Positions 9,046 through 18,376 of a stretch of 64,000 nt of DNA are shown here, piece after piece. The notes under the pieces were generated by a model. It was given only the letters and a program-made list of their open reading frames with translations. It was not told the origin of the DNA and searched no databases. The translations under genes were made by a program, and so were the position numbers. Each line of letters begins with the position of its first letter. Within the stretch, counting starts at the first letter, position 1. Origin of the DNA: Bacteroidales bacterium (lineage in GTDB: Bacteria > Bacteroidota > Bacteroidia > Bacteroidales > Salinivirgaceae); the NCBI GenBank assembly GCA_012519055.1, contig JAAYQU010000045.1, positions 1 through 64,000 of the forward strand, in the 5' to 3' direction.

Positions 9046-9194
9046 AAGGTTGAAAAGGACAACAAAAGTCTATCAATGTTTTTGTTAAATTTGTGGTATA
9101 ATTATTTTAGCAAATTAAAAACAGACTTTTAAACATCTTAATATTACATTTGTTGTATTAATCGACCAATTTGGCTTTAAGGTTGACAAAAGTC
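9046..9194. repeat. Direct repeats in kinase/hydE intergenic region
   Basis: AAGGTTGA occurs at 9046-9053 and 9179-9186, each followed by CAAAAGTC (9063-9070 and 9187-9194). The second copy runs together as AAGGTTGACAAAAGTCGAT; the first has a nine-base insertion. They flank the DNA between the divergent kinase and hydE genes. A minus-strand -7-like TAATTTTG (9046-9039) overlaps the first copy. Regulator binding is a guess. Confidence 0.45.
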
Positions 9195-9224
9195 GATAAT
9201 TATTTGCCAAGGAATAAATTATAA

Positions 9225-10295
9225 ATGAAAGTACCAACCAATACTTTATTACCTGTCGATGAGCTTGTTAGACTATTGTCGTTAACAGGAGAAGATTCCA
9301 ATAACATAATTAATTATGCTAATGAGGTTAAACTCAATTCAATAGGCAACACAGTCTATTTTCGCGGATTAATAGAATTTTCAAATCGTTGCACAAAAAA
9401 CTGCTTCTATTGCGGTATCAGGGCAGGCAATTCAGATTTAGAGAGATACGACCTAACAGATGATGATATTCTCGATGCTGCACGATTTGCATACGATAAT
9501 CGTTACGGGTCAATTGCCCTGCAAGGAGGCGAGCGTTCAGACCCAAGCTTTGTTAAGCGTATAGATATATTGGTAAAAAGAATCAAACAACTCTCAAATA
9601 ATCAGCTTGGTATAACACTCTCACTTGGCGAGCAAACTAAAGAGACCTACCAAAGATGGTTCGAGAGTGGTGCACACAGATATTTATTGAGAATTGAGAC
9701 ATCTAATCGTGAGTTGTATTCCAAAATACACCCTCAAGACCGTTTTCACAATTTCGACAACCGTTTGGAAGCTCTTCATAGAATTAAAGAGGTTGGTTAT
9801 CAGACAGGTACAGGCGTTATGATAGGTCTCCCTTACCAAACCTTAACTGACTTGGCAAACGACCTTGTTTTTATGAAAACGTTTGATATTCACATGGTTG
9901 GCATGGGACCGTTTATTGAACATCATAGCACCCCGTTTCACTATGTCGAGGGGTTAATGCCACTAAAAGAGCGTTTTGAGTTGACTTTGAGAATGTTAGC
10001 ACTGCTTCGTATAATGATGCCCGAAATCAATATGGTGGCTTCAACAGCTATGCAGGCAATTGACCCCATGGGGCGTGAGAAAGCGTTACTGGCAGGAGCA
10101 AACATTCTAATGCCAAATATAACACCGGGAATGTATCGCGACAGTTACAAGCTGTACGAGAATAAACCCAGTACAAACGAAGATGCCGAGGAGTCCTTAC
10201 GCTATATCGAGAGCCAAGTAGCGAAAGTAGGTTGTAAAGTCGGATACGATGAATGGGGCGATTCGAAACATTTTTATGCTCTGAAAGGAGAGTGA
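9225..10295 (+). CDS. hydE: HydE, [FeFe]-hydrogenase maturase (radical SAM)
   Basis: A radical SAM enzyme of 356 residues that helps build the di-iron azadithiolate subcluster of [FeFe] hydrogenase. The SAM cluster motif is C56, C60 and C63 (NRCTKNCFYCGIRAGNS); the NCFYCGIR context is that of HydE and not BioB. SAM-contact strands (GSIALQGGER; LGITLSLGEQ) and the C-terminal BATS region (NILMPNITPGMYRDSYKLY) follow. Length and motif spacing fit HydE closely. The partners HydF, HydG and the hydrogenase are absent from the window, so it is a detached maturase gene. PylB-type methylornithine synthase was considered but fits less well. Confidence 0.88.
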   Translation: MKVPTNTLLPVDELVRLLSLTGEDSNNIINYANEVKLNSIGNTVYFRGLIEFSNRCTKNCFYCGIRAGNSDLERYDLTDDDILDAARFAYDNRYGSIALQGGERSDPSFVKRIDILVKRIKQLSNNQLGITLSLGEQTKETYQRWFESGAHRYLLRIETSNRELYSKIHPQDRFHNFDNRLEALHRIKEVGYQTGTGVMIGLPYQTLTDLANDLVFMKTFDIHMVGMGPFIEHHSTPFHYVEGLMPLKERFELTLRMLALLRIMMPEINMVASTAMQAIDPMGREKALLAGANILMPNITPGMYRDSYKLYENKPSTNEDAEESLRYIESQVAKVGCKVGYDEWGDSKHFYALKGE

Positions 10296-10321
10296 TGTAC
10301 TATGTTGATTGATAGTGCTTT

Positions 10322-11101
10322 CTATTCCTCGTCTAACGATTTTACCGTCATCAACAAGAAGTCCAAGCACTTGCTATAATCCAACTCCTCGTATTCAACA
10401 CCAATTTTCTTGATATTGTTGTAGTAATCATTCAGTTTCAGATAATAATTTTTTTCTAATTGAATAGAGTGTGCTTTACTGCCCAACTTTTCCAACAAGA
10501 ACCATTTTTCAATCAGTCTCGCAGTTCTACCATTTCCGTCTTGAAAAGGGTGGATTTTTACAAAAACCAAATGAATTAACGAAGCGTAATAGAATATCTC
10601 AAAGGAGTTTAACTCTCTGTTTTGCAGTATCTTAATATCACTAAAAAGTTTATCTAATTCAGAACTAACCTGTTCGGGACTTGTTGCAACATATTCAATC
10701 TGGTCATTGCTATTTATTACAAACATAGGATTTGTTCGGATAGCTCCCTGCTGACTGCTATGCAGTAGATTTGCACTTAATATTGCATGAGCTTTCTTAA
10801 CATTTTCAAGGGTCAGTTTGTTTGAATCTATAAACTCATAGGCAGAATATAAATCATCAGCTCTCTTGGTGTAGTCTGCTTTGAACCGCACTTTCATAAA
10901 CTTGTGTTTTATATAGCTGTCGAAATCAATATCTTCTCCCTCAATCTTAGACGAATAAACTGATGAGGCTGACTTGTAGAACTGAAAGTAATCGACAGGT
11001 AGCTCTGGTTTCTTAATTCTGTTCAGCTTGTCAATAGGAGATTCTTCTAATATTAGAGTAAACTCGTCTAACAGCTCTGATGTTAAAATTTTGAAATTCA
11101 T
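10322..11101 (-). CDS. Fic-domain protein (probable AMPylase, self-inhibited)
   Basis: A 259-residue protein with the Fic active-site loop HPFQDGNGRTAR (catalytic H184), which matches HPFxxGNGRxxR and would transfer AMP or another nucleotide moiety to a protein hydroxyl. The N-terminal region holds a class II type inhibitory helix motif, SSKIEG (E54), predicted to block ATP binding in cis. A Fic N-terminal helical domain precedes it and a short helical tail follows the core; there is no winged-helix domain. The start is the ATG at 11101 rather than a GTG six bases upstream. It converges on hydE with 26 bases between the stop codons. The target is unknown. Confidence 0.88.
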   Translation of the reverse strand: MNFKILTSELLDEFTLILEESPIDKLNRIKKPELPVDYFQFYKSASSVYSSKIEGEDIDFDSYIKHKFMKVRFKADYTKRADDLYSAYEFIDSNKLTLENVKKAHAILSANLLHSSQQGAIRTNPMFVINSNDQIEYVATSPEQVSSELDKLFSDIKILQNRELNSFEIFYYASLIHLVFVKIHPFQDGNGRTARLIEKWFLLEKLGSKAHSIQLEKNYYLKLNDYYNNIKKIGVEYEELDYSKCLDFLLMTVKSLDEE

Positions 11102-11153
11102 AGGCACTATTTCAAAAAGAGCGTAACCCTCAAAAGTAATAATATTCTGCTTT

Positions 11154-11192
11154 AAAAAAATGCCTCGACTGGAAAATAGTCAAGGCACTTTT
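11154..11192 (-). terminator. Terminator of the glycogen cluster
   Basis: TGCCTCGACT (11161-11170) pairs with AGTCAAGGCA (11178-11187) with one mismatch and a seven-base loop. On the minus strand the stem is followed by seven T, which places it just after the stop codon of the synthase-phosphorylase gene. A shorter T-run (CTTTTT) on the plus side may give some bidirectional activity. Confidence 0.8.
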
Positions 11193-11210
11193 TGATTTAC
11201 TTCTAATGTT

Positions 11211-14200
11211 CTATATCCACCTAACAAGATTGAAATCCATTTTGTAAGTCATTTCAGAGTGTTTAGGGAATATGCGAAGTGCGTACTCAAACATTCCGGG
11301 CATTGAAAAATTAATGTTTGTTGAATAGAATGCCATTGTGTCAATACTGTTATTTAATTCAAGTTCGTAAGAACATTGTATTCGTCTAATTCCTTTTTCA
11401 TCTGTTTTAGTCATAACAATTTCAACTCCAACATCTTCAGGATGTATGCCTTTTAAGTTTAATACCACTTCACCATGATACGGTTCCCCTAAACTGAACT
11501 CTCTTTTTGTAGTATCAGGAAAATCAATTGAAATAACCTCTATATTATCCCAACTGTTAGTTATCTGTTTTTTCCATGTGGCTAATCTGGCGGCTTTTAC
11601 AAAGTCGTCTGCGACAATTTGTTTGTGACGTTCTGCCAATGGCTTATAGTACTGTCTCATGTAATCTGCCATCATTCTGCTTGTTACATAGTGAGGTGCA
11701 ATTTGGGCAATACTGTTTTTAATTGTTTGTATCCATTCATGAGGAATACCTTTCTTATCGCGTTTGTAAAACAGTGGGATAATTTGATTTTCAAGCAAAT
11801 TATAAAGTGTAAGTGAATCTAATTCGTTTTGGAAATCGTGATTTGAATATGTTTGCTTGTCAGTTAATCCCCAGCCAGCACCTTCGCGATAACCCTCTAG
11901 ATACCAACCATCTAATACACTGCAATTTAAAACACCGTTTAGTGTTGCTTTCTGACCGCTGGTGCCCGATGCTTCAAGTGGTCGGGTAGGGGTGTTGAGC
12001 CAAATATCGACACCTTTTACTAAGCGTTTTGCAAGCTGAATGTCGTAGTTTTCGACAAATATTATCTTTCCTGTAAATTCGGGCATTCTACTAACCTCAA
12101 TTATCTGTTTAATAAGGTCTTGTCCCGGTTTGTCGTTCGGGTGAGCCTTTCCTGCAAACAGGAACTGAACAGGTCGCTCTTTGTTGTTAACTAATTGTGA
12201 CAATCGCTCTAAATCATTAAACAGCAGATTTGCTCGTTTGTATGTAGCAAAACGTCTCGCAAACCCAATGGTTAGTGTATTGTCATCGATTGTGTCTAAA
12301 ACTTTTTGAAGTCGTTTGGGGTTGTCGTTGCGTTTAATCCAATTATTCTGGTATCTATCTTTAATATATCCTATCAGTTTTTTACGTAGTATTTGTCTGA
12401 TTTCCCAAATTTTTTCATCTTCAATTTCGTAAATTTTCTCCCAGTATTTTGGATTATAGTTGTCTTTAATGAAATCGGGTCCGAACTTGCTTTCATATAA
12501 CTGTCTCCATTCTTTTGCTGTCCATGTTGCATAGTGTACACCGTTGGTTACGTGACCAATATGAAGCTCCTCGGGGAAATATCCCTTGTAAAAACTTTGG
12601 AACATGTCGCGTGACACTTTGCCGTGAAGCATACTTACGCCGTTTACTTCTTGACACGTGTTAACAGCCAAGATACTCATTGAAAACTTTTCATCATGTT
12701 TTCCGGGTACCCAGCGACCAAGATTCATAAACTGATCCCATGTGATTTTTAAACGATCGGGTGTATGTCGAATATACATACGCATAAGCTCCTCAGAGAA
12801 AGAGTCGTGACCTGCAGGAACAGGTGTATGCGTCGTAAATAGACTTGAATGTCTAACAACTTCGAGTGCTTCCTCAAAGCTTAAATGTTTGTCTTCCATT
12901 AAGTTGCACATGCGCTCTAGATTGGTAAATGACGCATGTCCTTCGTTAAGGTGATATACATCGCACTCTATTCCAAGTTTGTTCAGTAATCTTATACTAC
13001 CAAAGCCTAAAACAACCTCTTGTCTTAAACGATTTTCACGATCGCCACCGTAGAGTTGATGTGTAATGGTTCGGTCTATTTCGTTATTGTCTTCTAAGTC
13101 AGAATCTAACAAGTATAATTTAATTCTTCCAACATTTATTAGCCATACGCGAAGTTTTACAGCCCTCCCCGGCATAAAAACATTGATTAACAGTAAGTTG
13201 CCATCTTTATCTTTAACGGGAATCACTGGTATGTTGTTAAAGTTTTGATCTTCAAGATAAACAACTTGTTCGCCGTTTAAAGTAAGCTGTTGGGTAAAGT
13301 ATCCTTTTTTGTATAAAAATCCTACTGCCGTCATGTTTACGTATGAGTCGCTAGCCTCTTTTAAGTAGTCTCCAGCCAATATTCCAAGACCTCCTGAATA
13401 AATGTTAATGTTATCATTTAAGCCGTACTCCATACTAAAGTAAGCAACTGAAGGGTGTTGATTTTGCTTCTCAGACATATAATCGTCGAACATTTGCATT
13501 ACATGCGTGAAATTAGCATTAAACGTAGGGTCAGACTCTAACTCCAACAAGCGTTCTTGTGATACGTTGTTGAGCAAAACAATAGGATTCTTTTTTGATT
13601 TAAACCATAGGTCAGTATCAATATATTTGAAAAGCTGACTAGCTTCGTAACTCCATGACCACCATACATTCATAGCAAGTTTCATAAGCCCATCCATTGA
13701 TGATGGAATATCTGTCAAGACTCTCATTTTCTTCCAAGATGGTTCATTTGAGAGTATTTTAGTACCCTCATAAGTTTCTATTGAAACTGGTGTTTGTTCG
13801 GCTGTCCTATATCGTTCTACGTTTTTGGAAAGTCCAATGCTATATGCTTTTTCATAGTATTGTATTAACTCTTCCCATCTTGCCGACTCTGATAGTTTTT
13901 CGGAGTTATTACGTGCTTTAGTAACTTCACTTTTACTTAATTTACTGTAGTCAGTTATTGTTTTGGAAATTTCGCTAACTACTTGATCAATATTAGTTTC
14001 AGAACGCTCAATTACTACTGCGCCATCTACAATAGTTTTTACTTTGTCGTTAATCCACTGTCCAAATCCTGAAAGTGAAGTGGTTATTGTCGGTATTTTA
14101 AAGGCTAATGATTCTAAAGGTGTGTAACCCCATGGTTCGTAATATGATGCAAATACTGTAAGGTCGGCACCTATAAGTAGATCATAGTATTCCATATTGA

Positions 14201-15452
14201 ACAATCCGTCTTGTTCGTTTAGGTAGCAGGGTACAAATATGATTGAAACATCGCCGGGGTTATTTAGTCCACACTCATTTATTTTTCTAACTACCTGATC
14301 GTAATTAAATTCGTGTAAATTGTGGGTTAGATACGGATTTGGCAAGTCCGTTTTTTCTTTACTGTTTAACTTATCTAATAAGTCTTGTCTAACTCCGCCG
14401 TGATTTGCAGGAACTGTAATTAACGCTATTATTTTCTTATCTGTGGTTTTATTGTTTCTGATGTTGGCAATTGAGTCAATAAAAACATCTATTCCTTTAT
14501 TTCTGAACTCGTATCGTCCTGAGTTCATTACAATTAGAGTATCCTCATCGTATTGTTGATTTGTTAAAGCGCTTACAATATCAAATATTTTATTTCTGGC
14601 TATTTTTCGTTTTTCGATGAACTCTTTTTCATGAGGCACAAAATCGCTTTCAAATCCATTTGGAGTCACGATATCGACCTCTTTTTCAAGTAAATATTTA
14701 CACTCATTGGCAGTTATTGTACTTACTGTAGTAAAAGTATCAGCAACTCTTGCAGCTATTTTTTCTAAAGAGTGTTTTGCTGTAACGTTAAATTCGTGTG
14801 CTTTTACAAACCCGTTGTATTCTCCTAAATTTTGATATAGAGGCTGATAATTGCTTGCTATACACCGACCTGTAATTGTAGCATGTGTTGTAAACATTGT
14901 ACAGATGTGTGGTGTATATTTTTCCAAATACAACACACCAGCGGCTGTCATCCACTCGTGAAAATGTGCTATTACGTTAAGTCTTGGTGAAAGGTTAAAT
15001 CGACAGAAGTTTTCTATTACCTGACCCGCAGCATATCCAAATAGAGCAGGTTCGATAAAATCCCAGTCTCCAGAGATTGAATCGAGTTGATATGTTTCCC
15101 AAAATTCGGTAAAAATTTCATTTTTCTTGACTATCAGTGGTGTGTAGTCTATAAGTAGAGCCATAGGATTCCCTGGTATTTGCCAGCGCCCCATTCTAAC
15201 TTTTAATCCCTGTCGTCTGGCGTGGCTTACCCAAGTTAAGTAAAGATTTTTGTCTTCCTTAAATTCTGACATGCCACTTGAGTGGTGCGCATTATCAGGA
15301 CCTATATATATGATTTTTGCTTCTACCGCATTTGATAGGGCAGGAGACTTGGTGCTTATAACTGTATGTATTCCTCCAACTTTATTACATACTTCCCAAC
15401 TTGTTTCAAATATGAATCCTGGTCTTTTATTTACTGTGTTCATTCGGTTCAT
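11211..15452 (-). CDS. Glycogen synthase (GT3-like) / glucan phosphorylase (GT35) fusion
   Basis: A single ORF of 1413 residues joins two opposing glycogen enzymes. The N-terminal part (about 1-550) resembles eukaryotic-type GT3 glycogen synthase: FETSWEVCNKVGGIHTV at the start and the E-x7-E catalytic loop YEPWGYTPLE near residue 445, followed by ITTSLSGFG. The C-terminal part (from about 580) is a short-form alpha-glucan phosphorylase with the active-site segments YFSMEYGLND and HLNEGHASF and the pyridoxal-phosphate lysine in EASGTSGQKATLNG. Both halves keep their catalytic residues. Two ATGs lie 9 bases apart; the first is used. An internal promoter lies just upstream. It is the last gene of the glycogen cluster. 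Similar fusions are known in Bacteroidota. Confidence 0.92.
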   Translation of the reverse strand: MNRMNTVNKRPGFIFETSWEVCNKVGGIHTVISTKSPALSNAVEAKIIYIGPDNAHHSSGMSEFKEDKNLYLTWVSHARRQGLKVRMGRWQIPGNPMALLIDYTPLIVKKNEIFTEFWETYQLDSISGDWDFIEPALFGYAAGQVIENFCRFNLSPRLNVIAHFHEWMTAAGVLYLEKYTPHICTMFTTHATITGRCIASNYQPLYQNLGEYNGFVKAHEFNVTAKHSLEKIAARVADTFTTVSTITANECKYLLEKEVDIVTPNGFESDFVPHEKEFIEKRKIARNKIFDIVSALTNQQYDEDTLIVMNSGRYEFRNKGIDVFIDSIANIRNNKTTDKKIIALITVPANHGGVRQDLLDKLNSKEKTDLPNPYLTHNLHEFNYDQVVRKINECGLNNPGDVSIIFVPCYLNEQDGLFNMEYYDLLIGADLTVFASYYEPWGYTPLESLAFKIPTITTSLSGFGQWINDKVKTIVDGAVVIERSETNIDQVVSEISKTITDYSKLSKSEVTKARNNSEKLSESARWEELIQYYEKAYSIGLSKNVERYRTAEQTPVSIETYEGTKILSNEPSWKKMRVLTDIPSSMDGLMKLAMNVWWSWSYEASQLFKYIDTDLWFKSKKNPIVLLNNVSQERLLELESDPTFNANFTHVMQMFDDYMSEKQNQHPSVAYFSMEYGLNDNINIYSGGLGILAGDYLKEASDSYVNMTAVGFLYKKGYFTQQLTLNGEQVVYLEDQNFNNIPVIPVKDKDGNLLLINVFMPGRAVKLRVWLINVGRIKLYLLDSDLEDNNEIDRTITHQLYGGDRENRLRQEVVLGFGSIRLLNKLGIECDVYHLNEGHASFTNLERMCNLMEDKHLSFEEALEVVRHSSLFTTHTPVPAGHDSFSEELMRMYIRHTPDRLKITWDQFMNLGRWVPGKHDEKFSMSILAVNTCQEVNGVSMLHGKVSRDMFQSFYKGYFPEELHIGHVTNGVHYATWTAKEWRQLYESKFGPDFIKDNYNPKYWEKIYEIEDEKIWEIRQILRKKLIGYIKDRYQNNWIKRNDNPKRLQKVLDTIDDNTLTIGFARRFATYKRANLLFNDLERLSQLVNNKERPVQFLFAGKAHPNDKPGQDLIKQIIEVSRMPEFTGKIIFVENYDIQLAKRLVKGVDIWLNTPTRPLEASGTSGQKATLNGVLNCSVLDGWYLEGYREGAGWGLTDKQTYSNHDFQNELDSLTLYNLLENQIIPLFYKRDKKGIPHEWIQTIKNSIAQIAPHYVTSRMMADYMRQYYKPLAERHKQIVADDFVKAARLATWKKQITNSWDNIEVISIDFPDTTKREFSLGEPYHGEVVLNLKGIHPEDVGVEIVMTKTDEKGIRRIQCSYELELNNSIDTMAFYSTNINFSMPGMFEYALRIFPKHSEMTYKMDFNLVRWI

Positions 15453-15486
15453 TTGTTAGTTTTTTCATTTATTAGTTAAAAAGTGT

Positions 15487-15516
15487 CAAAAATAGTCATA
15501 GTTTTTGTTTTGCAAA
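15487..15516 (-). promoter_or_regulatory. Promoter of the synthase-phosphorylase gene
   Basis: On the minus strand TTTG (15516-15513) and TATTTTTG (15494-15487) are 18 bases apart and match the Bacteroidota consensus. Transcription would start near 15480, about 28 bases before the ATG. This allows the last gene of the cluster to be expressed apart from the three genes upstream. Confidence 0.65.
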
Positions 15517-15558
15517 CAAAAACGTTTGAATCTTAAATATTGGCACAATCCACCTGCC

Positions 15559-17007
15559 TTATTGTTTTTTATTAGTGTTGGTTTTTGGTTTTGTGATTTT
15601 TTTGCCTGACTTACTACTACTTGCTGTCTGTTCTTTTGCTTTGGTTGTTTTTCCTTTCGTTGTCTCTTTCGTTGTGCTCTTTTGTGTGGTTGTGGTTTTT
15701 TTAGCCTGAGTAGTTTTCCTACTTGGTTTAGCTTTGGTCGTTCCTGCTAAATGTCTTAATTCACGTATAATCTCCTCTTGTCTTCTGTTAACTTTTGTTA
15801 ATCGCTCAAGCTCGTGTCTGATATCGAAGGTAAAACCTGTAAATAGCATAAAGTCATTGAGTATATTTCTAAAATTTATATATGCCTCATAAGGGGAACC
15901 AAAAGGATTAAAGCGTTTGTGACCACCATCAGAGAACCATTTCGTTGACATTAAGTAGAAATGATCACTGGATTGTAGGTAATAGTATATTCTTTTTATC
16001 TCTGGGTCTGTTTGCGAATTAATAAAATTCTGCATTTCGTAGAGTTTATTAACAGCATCCTTTTGTAGTTCGTTTCCAAGCCAAGCGGTGGTGTCACGTT
16101 CTTCGTCAGCCCATGACGTTGGGTATTCAATATTTATTGGTGATATTGGTTGCAGTGATTTTACTGCTTCGGCAGGTGTGACAAATTCTAATTTTTTGCT
16201 ATTTATTACATGGTCCGGAAAATAACGTAGAAAGTCCATGATTCCCGAATCATGTGGTTGATGCTCGCCAAATGTTTCATAATCCATAAATATGTTTACA
16301 ATCTCCTCTTTTGCATCAATATTTTTAAGCCATGAAACATATTTTTCTGCTGTCAGGGGCCATTGATCCCAATTTCGGTCAGAGAAACGGAATGCTATAT
16401 CGTCGCTAAGTTTAAAATTTCTAAGAAGTACCTTTTGTTTGGGACAAACCGGATTGACATAAATAAAATTAGGACTACGCCAACCCAAAATATGTTTGGC
16501 ACCTTCGGCAACAACTCCATTATAGCCTAATTCAAAGACATCGGCACCAATTTCGTTTGAATATATAAGTTCGGTATTTCTAAAGGTCTTTGGTTTATAG
16601 TTAAACAGCTCCTCTATGGTTTTGCTGTGTTGCACGACTTGAGCCAAAAACTCCTCTTTGTTTTTCAATGCAACCAACGAGTGAGCATAAGTTTCGGCTA
16701 GAAATTCCACATGTTTTGTCTTAGCCAATTTTTGAAATGATTCCAAAACTTCTGGTGTGTATTGTTTCATTAGATCAATTGCGACTCCTGAAATAGAAAA
16801 AGCTATCTTGAATTTGCCTTTGTGTTTGTTCAAAAGATCTAATATAATTTGATTTGCAGGAAGATAACACTTTTCTGCCAATCGTCTCATTTGATTTTTG
16901 TTGGCATAATCGTCAAAATAGTTGTGGTTATGACCAATATCGAAAAAACGATAAGTTCTTGGTCGATATGGCTGATGAACCTCAAAATATAGGCAAATTT
17001 TCTTCAT
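15559..17007 (-). CDS. GH57 glycoside hydrolase with Lys/Thr-rich tail
   Basis: A GH57-family alpha-glucan enzyme (amylase, 4-alpha-glucanotransferase or branching type) of 482 residues. The family start MKKICLYFEVHQPYR, the nucleophile region FRNTELIYSNEIG (E146) and the acid/base region IFMDYETFGEHQ (D242) are intact. There is no signal peptide, so it acts on cytoplasmic glycogen. Residues from about 422 to the end form a 60-residue low-complexity tail of Lys, Thr and Ser (for example KKTTTTQKSTTKETTKGK), which the catalytic fold does not need. It sits between the GT4 gene and the synthase-phosphorylase gene. With no GlgB visible, a branching role is possible but unproven. Confidence 0.9.
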   Translation of the reverse strand: MKKICLYFEVHQPYRPRTYRFFDIGHNHNYFDDYANKNQMRRLAEKCYLPANQIILDLLNKHKGKFKIAFSISGVAIDLMKQYTPEVLESFQKLAKTKHVEFLAETYAHSLVALKNKEEFLAQVVQHSKTIEELFNYKPKTFRNTELIYSNEIGADVFELGYNGVVAEGAKHILGWRSPNFIYVNPVCPKQKVLLRNFKLSDDIAFRFSDRNWDQWPLTAEKYVSWLKNIDAKEEIVNIFMDYETFGEHQPHDSGIMDFLRYFPDHVINSKKLEFVTPAEAVKSLQPISPINIEYPTSWADEERDTTAWLGNELQKDAVNKLYEMQNFINSQTDPEIKRIYYYLQSSDHFYLMSTKWFSDGGHKRFNPFGSPYEAYINFRNILNDFMLFTGFTFDIRHELERLTKVNRRQEEIIRELRHLAGTTKAKPSRKTTQAKKTTTTQKSTTKETTKGKTTKAKEQTASSSKSGKKITKPKTNTNKKQ

Positions 17008-17053
17008 GATTTATCTGTATTATATTTATTTCTAAACTTTTAAGCTAATTTTT

Positions 17054-18355
17054 TTAACCCATAACTTTTGCCATGGTATCTATATATACGTTTTTAACTT
17101 TTGCGGCAGAGTTGTCCCACTTTAAGTTATCGACTTCGTCTTTCCCAAGCTCTTTAAACATTGTTGACAGAGCCTTGTAATGTAACAGACCGTAAATAGC
17201 ATCAGCCATAGCGTCAACATCCCAAAAGTCAACTTTTACGGCATGTTTCAATACTTCCGATACGCCCGATTGTTTGCTAATAATAACTGGAACGTTACTT
17301 CGCATGGCTTCAAGTGGCGATATTCCAAATGGTTCTGATACAGAGGGCATTACATATACATCGCTCATGGCAAACATTTTTGTTACTTCGGGACCTTTCA
17401 AAAATCCTGTAAAGTGAAAATTATCAGCAATTCCCAGAGTTGCAACTCGTTTAATCATTCTGTTAAGCATGTCGCCAGAGCCTGCCATTACAAATCTAAC
17501 ATTAGGATCTCTTTGTAACACCTTGAGAGCACTTTGTACAAAATAGTCTGGACCTTTCTGGTAAGTAATTCTACCTAAGAAAGTTACTATTTTTTCGGGT
17601 ATATATTTTTTATATTCTGCACGTTCACTCTCATCGGCTTCAACAGCGTTATGAACGGTAACAACTTTGTCGGGAGCTATTCCGTACTTATTTATTATTA
17701 TACTGCGGGTAAAGTTACTCACTGAAATAACAGTATCGGCTTCGCTCATTCCCATTTTTTCTATTCCGTACACCTGATGGTTAATATTGCCTTCTCCGCT
17801 TCTGTCGTATTCTGTGGCGTGCATATGAACCACAAGAGGTTTTCCTGTAGCACGTTTAGCCGCAACACCTGCTGCATATGTTAGCCAGTCGTGTGCATGG
17901 ATTATATCGAAGTCAGATTTTAATTGTCTGGCTATGACGGAAGCGACCATTGCATAACGGCTTACTTCTAACATAAGGTTTTTTCCGTACGCTCCTGAAA
18001 ACTTGAACTTCCTTCCGAGTATTTTCTCCGACGTTATTGTATCGTGTTTAACGTCTTCATTAACTAAAATTTCATACTCTTCGGGTGATAGGTATGGTAT
18101 TATATTGGAACCAACTTCAAAATAACGCATCTGTTCGTAAAATTCTCCAAAGCTAAAGTTTCGTTCGCTGAATTCAACTCCTTCGGCTGCATGAAGCGTT
18201 ATTTGGCTTTGATCTTCACCACCGTAAACCTTTGGAACTACAAAATGTACTTTAACTCCGTTGAACGCCAAGCCTTTTGTAAGTCCATAACAAGCTGTTC
18301 CTAATCCTCCCGTAATATGTGGCGGAAATTCCCACCCAAACATCAAAACCCTCAT
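17054..18355 (-). CDS. GT4 glycosyltransferase (glycogen synthase-like)
   Basis: A 433-residue GT-B-fold transferase. The N-terminal domain opens with MFGWEFPPHITGGLGTACYG, a glycine-rich acceptor-site loop typical of glycogen-synthase-like GT4 enzymes. The C-terminal nucleotide-sugar domain contains VTFLGRITYQKGPDYF and the E-x7-E motif in PSVSEPFGISPLEAM. There are no membrane segments. It lies between the debranching enzyme gene (21 bases) and the GH57 gene (46 bases), an arrangement also known in Bacteroides. Transfer of glucose to an alpha-glucan or primer is the likely role; the donor is not readable from the sequence. Confidence 0.88.
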   Translation of the reverse strand: MRVLMFGWEFPPHITGGLGTACYGLTKGLAFNGVKVHFVVPKVYGGEDQSQITLHAAEGVEFSERNFSFGEFYEQMRYFEVGSNIIPYLSPEEYEILVNEDVKHDTITSEKILGRKFKFSGAYGKNLMLEVSRYAMVASVIARQLKSDFDIIHAHDWLTYAAGVAAKRATGKPLVVHMHATEYDRSGEGNINHQVYGIEKMGMSEADTVISVSNFTRSIIINKYGIAPDKVVTVHNAVEADESERAEYKKYIPEKIVTFLGRITYQKGPDYFVQSALKVLQRDPNVRFVMAGSGDMLNRMIKRVATLGIADNFHFTGFLKGPEVTKMFAMSDVYVMPSVSEPFGISPLEAMRSNVPVIISKQSGVSEVLKHAVKVDFWDVDAMADAIYGLLHYKALSTMFKELGKDEVDNLKWDNSAAKVKNVYIDTMAKVMG

Positions 18356-18376
18356 AATTTCTATATTTAAAAAATA

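Noticed and set aside
9225-10295. Biotin synthase (BioB) as identity of the radical SAM gene
   Set aside because: The cluster context NCFYCGIR and the absence of BioB signature residues point to HydE.
10322-11101. Fic as a toxin-antitoxin module
   Set aside because: No small antitoxin ORF precedes it and the protein carries its own inhibitory motif.
11211-15452. Fusion caused by a sequencing or assembly error
   Set aside because: The frame is uninterrupted, both halves are complete and the same architecture is known in Bacteroidota.
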